This document shows, piece by piece, positions 18,771-25,815 of a stretch of 64,000 nt of DNA. The notes under the pieces are model-generated. The model worked only from the letters and a program-made list of their open reading frames with translations. It did not search any database and was not told the DNA's origin. Source of the stretch: Chondrinema litorale (lineage in GTDB: Bacteria > Bacteroidota > Bacteroidia > Cytophagales > Flammeovirgaceae); NCBI RefSeq assembly GCF_026250525.1, contig NZ_CP111043.1:3029001-3093000 (forward strand), read 5' to 3'. Numbering within the stretch: the first letter of the stretch is position 1; every line of letters begins with the position of its first letter. Made by a program: the position numbers and the translations under genes.

Positions 18771-20318
18771 ATGACTATTATCCCCAGTCTTATACTGAAG
18801 CAGCTATACACGAATGGTAGCCTAGAAAATACTTCAAGTGGTTATCGCTTTGGATTAAAAAACAGGCTAAGTGATTGTAAAATCATTGAGATTAAAGCTA
18901 TTATTATTGATGGTACATTAATAAATGATGAGGCAGTTTTAGTTGATCTGGAAGAAGGGGGAAAGCTGGGAATAAACGATATAACTGCGGCAAACCCTAT
19001 CGAATTTCCTTTAAAAAGAAAGATGAATGTGTTGGTAAGTGGAGAGCCATTAGAAGAAGGAAAATACAAAATAGAAATTAAGTTTGAGGTAAAACCATTT
19101 GGTAAACTTACCTTAAAAGTAGAAGATTCCATTACCAGTGGTGATGAAGATATTATCCGCATCCCACGTGATGAAACCGATGACTATAGCGACGAAGCAA
19201 TAAAAAAGCGACAAGGTTTTGTAGAAGCTTTTACAGGGGTAAAAATGGAGCATACTGCTTCTTATTCATTTGATCCTCACCTCACACAAGGAAATATAGA
19301 GCATTTTAGTGGAGTAGCTCAAATCCCTTTAGGGCTTGCTGGACCTATACTCATCAATGGAGAACACGCACAAGGCGAGTTTTTAATACCAATGGCCACT
19401 TCAGAGGGAACTTTGGTTGCCTCTTATAATAGAGGTATAAAAGTGATGAACTTAAGTGGAGGTGCGACAGTAACAGTAGTGGGAGATGCCATGCAAAGGG
19501 CACCAGTTTTTGTTTTTGAAAATGCCAGAAAGTGTAGGGAGTTTGTTGCTTGGGTAAACGATAATATGGATGAAATAAGAGATCATGCAGAGGCGACTTC
19601 TAGTATTGCTAAATTGCTGTATATCGATCCTTATTTGAGTAACAAGTTTGTTTACTTGCGCTTTAATTATTCTACAGGCGATGCTGCCGGGCAAAATATG
19701 GTAGGCAGAGCAACTTTTGCGGCGTGTAGCTGGATTCTCGATCATTACTCAGACGGAATCACAAATTTTTATTTGGAGTCTAACTTCGCAACCGATAAAA
19801 AAGCATCTCAAATTAATGTAATGAGAACACGTGGTAAAAGGGTAATTGCTGAGTGTACAGTAAAGAGAGATGTGTTAATCCAACATATGCGTGTTGAGCC
19901 AGAAAAGCTAAATTACCACTCAAACATTGCTACTTTAGGTGCCTTTTTCTGTGGGGCAAATAATAATGGAGCGCATTCACCCAATGCGATTACAGCCATG
20001 TTTATTGCTACAGGGCAAGATGTAGCCAATGTGGCTGAGTCTTCAGCCGGGATTTTTTATTCGGAATTAACCCCAGAAGGAGATTTATATCTGTCTCTTA
20101 CAATTCCATCGCTCATAGTAGCAACTTTTGGTGGGGGTACGGCCCTGCCAACTCAGCAAGAGTGTTTGAGAATATTAGGTTGCGACGGTAAAAATAAAGT
20201 AAATAAACTGGCAGAAATTGTAGCAGCTGTAGCTCTTGCCGGTGAGATTTCACTCGGCTCAGCAATTTCGTCTTCAGATTGGGTTTCTAGCCACGAGAAA
20301 TATGGCAGAAATAGATAA
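18771..20318 (+). CDS. Hydroxymethylglutaryl-CoA reductase with N-terminal beta domain
   Basis: 515 residues. Reduces HMG-CoA to mevalonate (mevalonate route to isoprenoids). All four catalytic residues of class I type enzymes can be placed: Glu212 in ATSEGTLVAS, Lys343/344 in TDKKASQIN, Asp417 in TGQDVANVAES and His508 in SSHEKYGRNR near the C-terminus. The NADP-binding region holds TGDAAGQNMVG (302-312). The first roughly 130 residues are an extra soluble beta-rich domain instead of the membrane anchor of animal enzymes. No other mevalonate gene is next to it. It ends at a strong bidirectional terminator. Confidence 0.93.
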   Translation: MTIIPSLILKQLYTNGSLENTSSGYRFGLKNRLSDCKIIEIKAIIIDGTLINDEAVLVDLEEGGKLGINDITAANPIEFPLKRKMNVLVSGEPLEEGKYKIEIKFEVKPFGKLTLKVEDSITSGDEDIIRIPRDETDDYSDEAIKKRQGFVEAFTGVKMEHTASYSFDPHLTQGNIEHFSGVAQIPLGLAGPILINGEHAQGEFLIPMATSEGTLVASYNRGIKVMNLSGGATVTVVGDAMQRAPVFVFENARKCREFVAWVNDNMDEIRDHAEATSSIAKLLYIDPYLSNKFVYLRFNYSTGDAAGQNMVGRATFAACSWILDHYSDGITNFYLESNFATDKKASQINVMRTRGKRVIAECTVKRDVLIQHMRVEPEKLNYHSNIATLGAFFCGANNNGAHSPNAITAMFIATGQDVANVAESSAGIFYSELTPEGDLYLSLTIPSLIVATFGGGTALPTQQECLRILGCDGKNKVNKLAEIVAAVALAGEISLGSAISSSDWVSSHEKYGRNR

Positions 20319-20323
20319 TATAT

Positions 20324-20359
20324 AAAAGTCTGTCTTACTCAGTGTAGCGACAGACTTTT
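20324..20359. terminator. Bidirectional intrinsic terminator
   Basis: Perfect 11-bp arms AAAAGTCTGTC / GACAGACTTTT around a 14-base loop, between the convergent HMG-CoA reductase and YggS genes. Confidence 0.85.
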
Positions 20360-20376
20360 ACTATTTTAATTCAGAA

Positions 20377-21087
20377 TTAATTATTGTAATTTCTTTCACC
20401 GAAAATAAGGCTTCCTACGCGAATCATCGTGCTACCTTCTTTTAGCGCAATTCTATAGTCGTTGCTCATTCCCATAGATAACTCAGTAAAATCTAGGTTA
20501 TCAGCTACGTATTTACTGCCTGTTTTATTAAAAAGGTCTTTTAAAGCTGTAAATTCTTTTCTTACCTGTTCGTAATCTGTTGTGTTAGTCGCCATACCCA
20601 TTAAGCCTTTCATACGGATGTTTTCCATACTATTAAACTCATCACTTTCAATTAACTCAAAAAGCTCAGCTTCATTCAAGCCAAATTTGGTTTCTTCTTC
20701 AGCTATATGAATTTGGAAAAGGCAATCAATAATACGATTATTCTGAGCTGCTCTTTTATTAATTTCTTTTAAAAGTTTTATGCTATCTACAGAATGTATT
20801 AAGCTAACAAAAGGAGCGATTAGCTTCACTTTGTTAGTTTGCAAATGACCAATCATATGCCACTCTATATCTTTTGGTAATACTTCGTGTTTCTGCACCA
20901 TCTCCTGAACCTTGTTCTCTCCAAAGATTCTAATACCTGCCTGATAGGCTGCGGTAAGAATTTCAACTGGTTTGGTTTTACTTACTGCAATTAATTTACA
21001 GCCTGTACCGTCCAGTTCTATTTTTATTTGGTCCAGATTTCTTATTAATTCTGTTTCGTTCATTTGAGTCGCTATTGTTTTATTCAA
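20377..21087 (-). CDS. YggS-family pyridoxal phosphate homeostasis protein
   Basis: 236 residues (Met9 is an alternative start, MNETELIRNL). Alanine racemase-like TIM barrel without the second domain. PLP binds Lys37 in KLIAVSKTKP; GIRIFGENKVQEM, WHMIGHLQTNK and ELSMGMSNDYRIAL are the family's signature segments. The final IRVGSLIFGERNY is the phosphate-binding end. These proteins buffer PLP and affect amino-acid pools; they have no proven enzyme activity. Single gene, no proline-synthesis gene beside it. Confidence 0.95.
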   Translation of the reverse strand: MNKTIATQMNETELIRNLDQIKIELDGTGCKLIAVSKTKPVEILTAAYQAGIRIFGENKVQEMVQKHEVLPKDIEWHMIGHLQTNKVKLIAPFVSLIHSVDSIKLLKEINKRAAQNNRIIDCLFQIHIAEEETKFGLNEAELFELIESDEFNSMENIRMKGLMGMATNTTDYEQVRKEFTALKDLFNKTGSKYVADNLDFTELSMGMSNDYRIALKEGSTMIRVGSLIFGERNYNN

Positions 21088-21226
21088 AATTAATGATCAT
21101 TCACTTATTTATTAAATGATATAAATTTCTATTTAAACAAAGAAAACAGCTAATATGATTTAACAAGTTAAAACATATAAAAATTATTACTTTGAAAATC
21201 AATTAGTTATGATTAAAATAAAAAAT

Positions 21227-21234
21227 ATATTTGC
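21227..21234 (+). promoter_or_regulatory. Candidate -7 promoter element of yceI gene
   Basis: TATATTTG fits the Bacteroidota -7 consensus TANNTTTG, 107 bases upstream of the YceI start codon and three bases before the palindrome at 21237. The -33 element is not clear. Confidence 0.45.
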
Positions 21235-21236
21235 AT

Positions 21237-21254
21237 ATATATGTTGCAACATAT
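21237..21254. promoter_or_regulatory. Perfect 18-bp palindrome, candidate MarR operator
   Basis: TATATGTTGCAACATATA is a perfect inverted repeat with no spacer. It starts three bases after the candidate -7 box, so a dimer bound here would cover the transcription start. Size and TTGCAA centre suit a MarR-type winged-helix dimer, and a MarR gene lies 900 bases downstream. A matching half-site (CAACATATA) occurs at 22086-22094, upstream of that gene. Confidence 0.55.
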
Positions 21255-21341
21255 AATATTGCATTATCAATTCAGTCAGCAAATTGATTTTTATTAAAAT
21301 ATATGTATAAACATTTAATGGTGCAACTTATAATTTGAATT

Positions 21342-21941
21342 ATGAAAAAGATTAGTTTATTTATCGCATTATTATTTTCTGGTTTGGTAGGTGCTTATGC
21401 ACAAACAACTTGGACTAGTGACCCTGCTCACTCAAGCATCGAGTTTAATGTAACTCACATGATGATCTCTGAAGTTACTGGTAAATTTGATGGTTTCGAA
21501 GCTGTTTTAAAATCAGACAAAGTAGATTTCTCTGATGCTAAAATTGAATTTACTGCACAAACTAGTACAATTAACACTGGTATAGATAAAAGAGATGAGC
21601 ACTTAAAATCAGCAGATTTCTTTGATGTAGAAAAGTACCCTACAATCTCTTTTAAAAGTACTTCTTTCAAAAAGAAAGGTGGAAACAAATACGAATTAAA
21701 AGGTGATTTAACTATGCATGGTGTAACTAAGCCTGTTACACTAGAGGCAAAATTTAATGGTACTATCAAAGATCCTTACGGTAACACTAAATCTGGATTT
21801 AAAGTAACTGGTGAAATAAACAGAACTGAATTTGGCTTAAACTGGAACTCTGCTTTAGAAACAGGTGGTGTTGTAGTAAGCGAAGAAGTTGAAATTGACG
21901 CTAACATACAAGTGATCAAAAGCGTAGATGCTGGAAAATAA
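21342..21941 (+). CDS. YceI-family periplasmic protein
   Basis: 199 residues with a clear signal peptide (MKKISLFIALLFSGLVGAYA, cleavage before QTTW). The mature part is the lipocalin-like YceI barrel: WTSDPAHSSIEFNVTHMMISEVTGKFDGF at the start, TGIDKRDEHLKSADFFDVEKYP in the middle, KGDLTMHGVTKPVTLEAKF and INRTEFGLNW near the end. YceI proteins bind long isoprenoid chains in the periplasm; the physiological ligand here is unknown. Followed by its own terminator. The palindrome in its promoter suggests repression by the MarR protein encoded next. Confidence 0.95.
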   Translation: MKKISLFIALLFSGLVGAYAQTTWTSDPAHSSIEFNVTHMMISEVTGKFDGFEAVLKSDKVDFSDAKIEFTAQTSTINTGIDKRDEHLKSADFFDVEKYPTISFKSTSFKKKGGNKYELKGDLTMHGVTKPVTLEAKFNGTIKDPYGNTKSGFKVTGEINRTEFGLNWNSALETGGVVVSEEVEIDANIQVIKSVDAGK

Positions 21942-21965
21942 TTAGCATTTTCCTTAATGATCTCT

Positions 21966-21999
21966 AAAAAAAGGTGGAATATTAGTTCTGCCTTTTTTT
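21966..21999 (+). terminator. Intrinsic terminator after yceI
   Basis: 14-bp stem from AAAAAAAGGTGGAA and TTCTGCCTTTTTTT, closed with two G-U pairs, 6-base loop, ending in seven Ts. Confidence 0.85.
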
Positions 22000-22163
22000 G
22001 TTGAGAAACAATTCAATATATTTCTAGGATACAAACCCTTTATGTAAATCTGCTGTTTTTTTGGTGAGATACTTTATATAAATTACAACATATATTAGGG
22101 TTTTTAACGTAACGATTTAGAAAGATAAATTAGTTAGGTAACAACAGAAATTGAATAATAGAC

Positions 22164-22631
22164 ATGGTTATGAAACTTGAAGACGAACTGAAGAGTAAAT
22201 TTAGGAATGAATTTCATAAAGTAGGGCTCAACATCTTTTTTACAAGTAACTGGTTAGCTCAGTCTCAAAAGAAAATATTCAAGAAGTTTAATCTTACAGT
22301 TCAACAATATAATATACTTAGAATTTTAAGAGGTCAGCAGGGGCAACCTGTAACTATTGGCAACATTAAATGTAGAATGCTTGAGAGAGAATCTGATGTT
22401 TCCAGAATAGTTGATAAAATGCGAACAAGAGGTCTTGTAAAGAGGTATAGCTGCGAAGACGATAGAAGGGCTACACATATTTTTATTACTGAAGAAGGTT
22501 TGGAGTTGCTGCAAAAAATGGAATGCTATGAAGAAGTTTTTGATAGCATGTTAAGCTGTTTGACAGAAGATGAAGCTAAACAACTTAACTTGTTACTAGA
22601 TAAAATCAGAGATTTTGAGGATCAGGCATAG
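22164..22631 (+). CDS. MarR-family transcriptional regulator
   Basis: 155 residues (Met3 at 22170 also possible). Winged helix-turn-helix: LTVQQYNILRILRGQQGQPVTIGNI, then the recognition segment RESDVSRIVDKMRTRGLVKRYSCEDDRRATHIFITEEG, whose DDRR wing is the MarR signature. Helices at both ends form the dimer interface. It probably controls the upstream yceI gene through the palindrome at 21237-21254, and itself. The ligand is unknown. Its last 10 bases overlap the end of the convergent gene at 22622. Confidence 0.93.
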   Translation: MVMKLEDELKSKFRNEFHKVGLNIFFTSNWLAQSQKKIFKKFNLTVQQYNILRILRGQQGQPVTIGNIKCRMLERESDVSRIVDKMRTRGLVKRYSCEDDRRATHIFITEEGLELLQKMECYEEVFDSMLSCLTEDEAKQLNLLLDKIRDFEDQA

Positions 22632-23287
22632 TCGATGCTGTCGTCGTATTTAACTCCTAATTTGTCAAGCACTTTTTGTGGACTGCCTTGCCATACATTG
22701 GCTGCGTTTCCAATATATTTTAGGTCTTCTATGCCGATTTGACTGGTAAAAAAGCCTGTGGCCACAAAATCTCGTAATGAGTTGAACCAGTTTACACCCT
22801 GAATCATTTCTGGTTTTGCCTGTTCAGGATAAGCTATTTCGTCTAAAATTTTAGTTTGCTGTTCCTGAGAGACCTCTATAAAACTTTTAGAGAATCTTTT
22901 TTTGCACTGGTAGTCAAGCCAGCTAATTCCACCACGCATATTTGTTTGATGTTGTGGCTGGTCTTTCATCATAAATTCAATAAACTCAGGTACATTGGCC
23001 TCAGTAGCACTGCCGGATTTATCGTCAGCAGGAATAATTATGTCTGAAAGTACCTGAATGGTTTTGTATTCATGTTCGCTAAAAAAGCGCTCTTCTAGTA
23101 ACTTTAGATCAGCATCATTAAGATTTTTGAACCCATTGCTATCGGCAGATACATTGCCGTGTTGGTGTTCGTGTCCTTGTTTTTGTTCAGGTGGGTTACA
23201 GCCAGGTATCAAAGTACTTCCGGCAGTGAGCGATGCCAGACCAATTACTTTTAGCGAATCTCTTCTGTTTATTTTATTTTTTTTCAT
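22622..23287 (-). CDS. Gluconate 2-dehydrogenase subunit 3 family protein, Tat signal
   Basis: 221 residues. N-terminus KINRRDSLKVIGLASLTAG carries a twin-arginine signal, and STLIPGC adds a plausible lipobox. A His-rich stretch (GHEHQHGN) follows. The mature part contains EHEYKTIQVLSDIIIPADDKSGSATEANVPEFIEF, the typical core of this small-subunit family. In related complexes the small subunit carries the Tat signal and takes the flavin subunit, which lacks one, across the membrane. It lies 14 bases downstream of the GMC gene on the same strand, so the two form one unit. Confidence 0.92.
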   Translation of the reverse strand: MKKNKINRRDSLKVIGLASLTAGSTLIPGCNPPEQKQGHEHQHGNVSADSNGFKNLNDADLKLLEERFFSEHEYKTIQVLSDIIIPADDKSGSATEANVPEFIEFMMKDQPQHQTNMRGGISWLDYQCKKRFSKSFIEVSQEQQTKILDEIAYPEQAKPEMIQGVNWFNSLRDFVATGFFTSQIGIEDLKYIGNAANVWQGSPQKVLDKLGVKYDDSIDYA

Positions 23288-23301
23288 CTTGGTTTTCTGC
23301 T

Positions 23302-25041
23302 TTAGATATTCATTTGTTTTTTCTGGTCGATAATGTATTCTGAAGCACGCATTGAAAGTGCTAGAATTGTCCAGGTTGGGTTCTTATCTGCCATAGAAGT
23401 AAATGTACCACCATCGTTTACAAACAGATTTTTTACATCGTGTGTCTGGCAGTATTGATTTGTTACAGAGTCTTTTGCTGTTTTTCCCATTCGGGTAGTG
23501 CCTACTTCGTGAATAATCTCTCCGGGAGTGTGCAAACCATAATTTTGATCTTTGGTAGCTTTAGGCCCTAATGGAAAACCGCCCATTCGGTAGATAATTT
23601 CTTCGAAAGTATCTTGCATGTGTTTGGCTTGCTTTATTTCGTGATCGCTCCATTTGTAATGGAATTTTAAAACTGGAATTCCCCATTTATCCACTACATT
23701 CGGGTCTATCTCACAGTAGTTGTCTTTAACTGCTACTGGTTCGCCTCTGCCAGCAAAGCCAACTAGAGAGCCATAAAACATTCTGTAATCTTCTTTTAAC
23801 TGCTTACCATAGCCACCACCGCCATATTTTCTTTCACTGCCATCTCTGTGGCTAAATTTGCCATTATAGTTATGAATGCCACCTAAAAAGCCATAACCTG
23901 GCATTCTGCGACCACCACCAAATTCTACATGGTAACCTCTCGGGAAATCTAGTTTTGCATTATCTAACCACCAAGGAATATATAAGTGCATTCCGCCAAT
24001 ACCATCTTCATTATAAGGAATGCTATCCATCATTTTAGGAATAATACCTGCCATGTCGGCTCCAGTTGAATCCATCAGGTATTTTCCAACTAAATCACTA
24101 GAATTGGCAAGACCATTTGGGAACCTGCTCGATTTAGAATTGAGTAATATTCTGGCAGATGAACAAGCACTTGCCGCTAAAATTACCACTTTCGCTTTTA
24201 CATGATAATCTTGCCCATCTTCTTTGCTCACATAAGAAACTCCAGTAGCCAAGCCTTCGTCGTTGGTGGTAACTTCTCTGGCCATTGCATTTAAAATCAG
24301 GTTTAATTTGCCTGTTTCTAAAGCAGGATTTACCAATACAGGAGGTGAAGAGAAATTTGAGTAAGTGGAGCAACCACGGTTACATTGAGAGCAATAATGA
24401 CAGGCAGGCCTTCCATTTAGAGGTCGGGTTAATATAGACATTCTCGAAGGAACAACCGGGATATCCATACCAGCACAGGCTCTTTGTATAAGCAACTCAT
24501 ATGCTCTGGGTTTGGGAGGAGGGAGAAATATGCCATCGGGTTCATTATCAAGACCAAGAGCAGGGTCTAAGTTTGTTCCGAAAACACCGACTAGTTTATC
24601 TACTTTGTCGTAATAAGGTTTGATGTCTTCGTAAGTAATTGGCCAGTCGTCACCAAGGCCATCTATACTTTTGCGTTTAAAGTCTTTTGGTCCAAATCGA
24701 AGAGAGATTCTTCCCCAGTGGTTGGTTCTTCCACCTAACATTCTTGATCTAAACCATGCAAATGATGTATCGTCTTTAGTGGTATAAGGTTCTCCGCCTA
24801 ATTCCCAGCCTCCAAAAGCTGCATCAAATTCGCCAAAAGGTCTATGGGTAGGTGCTCCGCGTCTGGGAGAGTTGTAAGGCCATTTAAACATATCGCCTTC
24901 AGCAGAATCGAAGAATGGTCCGGCTTCTAGCATTACTACATCGGCGCCAGCTTCAGTTAAAACTTTTGCTGCCATACCGCCGCCAGCACCAGAACCTACA
25001 ATACATACATCATAGGTTTTATCGTTTGTTTGCATTTTCAT
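23302..25041 (-). CDS. GMC-family FAD-dependent oxidoreductase (large subunit)
   Basis: 579 residues. FAD-binding GSGAGGGMAAK at 16-26, LEAGPF near 38-43, and the C-terminal GMC domain with HEVGTTRMG and DKNPTWTILALSMRA, which carries the active-site His/Asn pair. RSRMLGGRTNHWGRISLRF is the second GMC signature. A four-Cys cluster CHYCSQCNRGC (Cys214, 217, 220, 224) resembles the iron-sulfur or structural cluster of sugar and alcohol dehydrogenase relatives. No signal of its own; probably exported bound to the Tat-signal subunit encoded just downstream. Likely oxidises a sugar or polyol in the periplasm. No cytochrome c subunit is adjacent. Confidence 0.93.
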   Translation of the reverse strand: MKMQTNDKTYDVCIVGSGAGGGMAAKVLTEAGADVVMLEAGPFFDSAEGDMFKWPYNSPRRGAPTHRPFGEFDAAFGGWELGGEPYTTKDDTSFAWFRSRMLGGRTNHWGRISLRFGPKDFKRKSIDGLGDDWPITYEDIKPYYDKVDKLVGVFGTNLDPALGLDNEPDGIFLPPPKPRAYELLIQRACAGMDIPVVPSRMSILTRPLNGRPACHYCSQCNRGCSTYSNFSSPPVLVNPALETGKLNLILNAMAREVTTNDEGLATGVSYVSKEDGQDYHVKAKVVILAASACSSARILLNSKSSRFPNGLANSSDLVGKYLMDSTGADMAGIIPKMMDSIPYNEDGIGGMHLYIPWWLDNAKLDFPRGYHVEFGGGRRMPGYGFLGGIHNYNGKFSHRDGSERKYGGGGYGKQLKEDYRMFYGSLVGFAGRGEPVAVKDNYCEIDPNVVDKWGIPVLKFHYKWSDHEIKQAKHMQDTFEEIIYRMGGFPLGPKATKDQNYGLHTPGEIIHEVGTTRMGKTAKDSVTNQYCQTHDVKNLFVNDGGTFTSMADKNPTWTILALSMRASEYIIDQKKQMNI

Positions 25042-25184
25042 TTTACAGTAGAAAGATGAAGTGAGTTAGTAAAAAATGTCTTGAATAGATTAAAAAAGTA
25101 ATTTATTAAATAATATGAGTCTTTTTAAATGAATTATATATAAAAAAGTGAATTTTTTATATATAAATATGTTCATGTGTATAT

Positions 25185-25430
25185 ATGAAAGTTTTCGATA
25201 ATATTGGAATTATTCTTTTACTATGCATTACATTGGGTTTAGCTCCTTTTACTCCAGAACCTCACGTTTTGGGAAAGATAAAGTGGGTAATGGGAGGTGG
25301 AGTTGGAATGAAACTGATAGACTATTTTGATTTAATTTTTCATGGTTTACCCTGGCTATTATTAGTCAGGGTAATTTTTCTCAAAATAGTTAAATTTATT
25401 AAAATTTCATCTAAACGTATTTCAGAATAA
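25185..25430 (+). CDS. Small two-helix membrane protein
   Basis: 81 residues. Two hydrophobic helices (about 6-22 and 53-72) flank LGLAPFTPEPHVLGKIKWVMGGG and YFDLIFHGLPWLL. I have seen short proteins of this type, with the LAPF-PEPH pattern, in other bacteria, where they are sometimes labelled RND transporter without cause. Function unknown. It ends 12 bases before a thioredoxin gene, so the two are almost surely co-transcribed, hinting at a membrane redox or quality-control link. Confidence 0.75.
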   Translation: MKVFDNIGIILLLCITLGLAPFTPEPHVLGKIKWVMGGGVGMKLIDYFDLIFHGLPWLLLVRVIFLKIVKFIKISSKRISE

Positions 25431-25442
25431 AATTGAATTGTT

Positions 25443-25754
25443 ATGAGTAAGTTTTCAGACGTGATAAAAAATTCGGAGGTGCCAGTTTTGGTAGATTTTT
25501 ATGCAGACTGGTGTGGGCCTTGTAAATTTATGGAGCCTGTATTAAAAGGTGTTGCAGATAAGCTAGAAAGTAAGTTGAAAGTGATTAAAGTAGATGTTGA
25601 TAAAAATCCTGCTGCTGCTCAAGCTTACAAAGTACAAGGTATACCTACTATGATACTTTTCCATAAAGGAAACATCTTGTGGAGACAGTCTGGTGCAATG
25701 CCCGAACAAGTGTTGATACAACATTTATCACCACATCTTTCTGTGAATGTTTAA
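25443..25754 (+). CDS. Thioredoxin
   Basis: 103 residues, the size of a classical single-domain thioredoxin. Redox-active WCGPC at about 23-27 after VLVDFYAD, cis-proline in QGIPTMILF, no signal peptide, so cytoplasmic. A general disulfide reductase fed by thioredoxin reductase. Ends before a strong terminator. Co-transcribed with the small membrane protein upstream. Confidence 0.96.
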   Translation: MSKFSDVIKNSEVPVLVDFYADWCGPCKFMEPVLKGVADKLESKLKVIKVDVDKNPAAAQAYKVQGIPTMILFHKGNILWRQSGAMPEQVLIQHLSPHLSVNV

Positions 25755-25780
25755 AACTGATTTAGATAGATTATAAATGT

Positions 25781-25806
25781 AAAGAGGAGCTTAAAAGCTC
25801 CTCTTT
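25781..25806. terminator. Bidirectional intrinsic terminator
   Basis: Perfect 10-bp arms AAAGAGGAGC / GCTCCTCTTT, 6-base loop, T-run on the plus side. Serves thioredoxin (plus) and probably gcvP (minus). Confidence 0.88.
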
Positions 25807-25815
25807 TTTTATAGT

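Noticed and set aside
19452..19745. 97-codon antisense frame inside HMG-CoA reductase
   Set aside because: Entirely within a gene with intact catalytic motifs; typical shadow frame.
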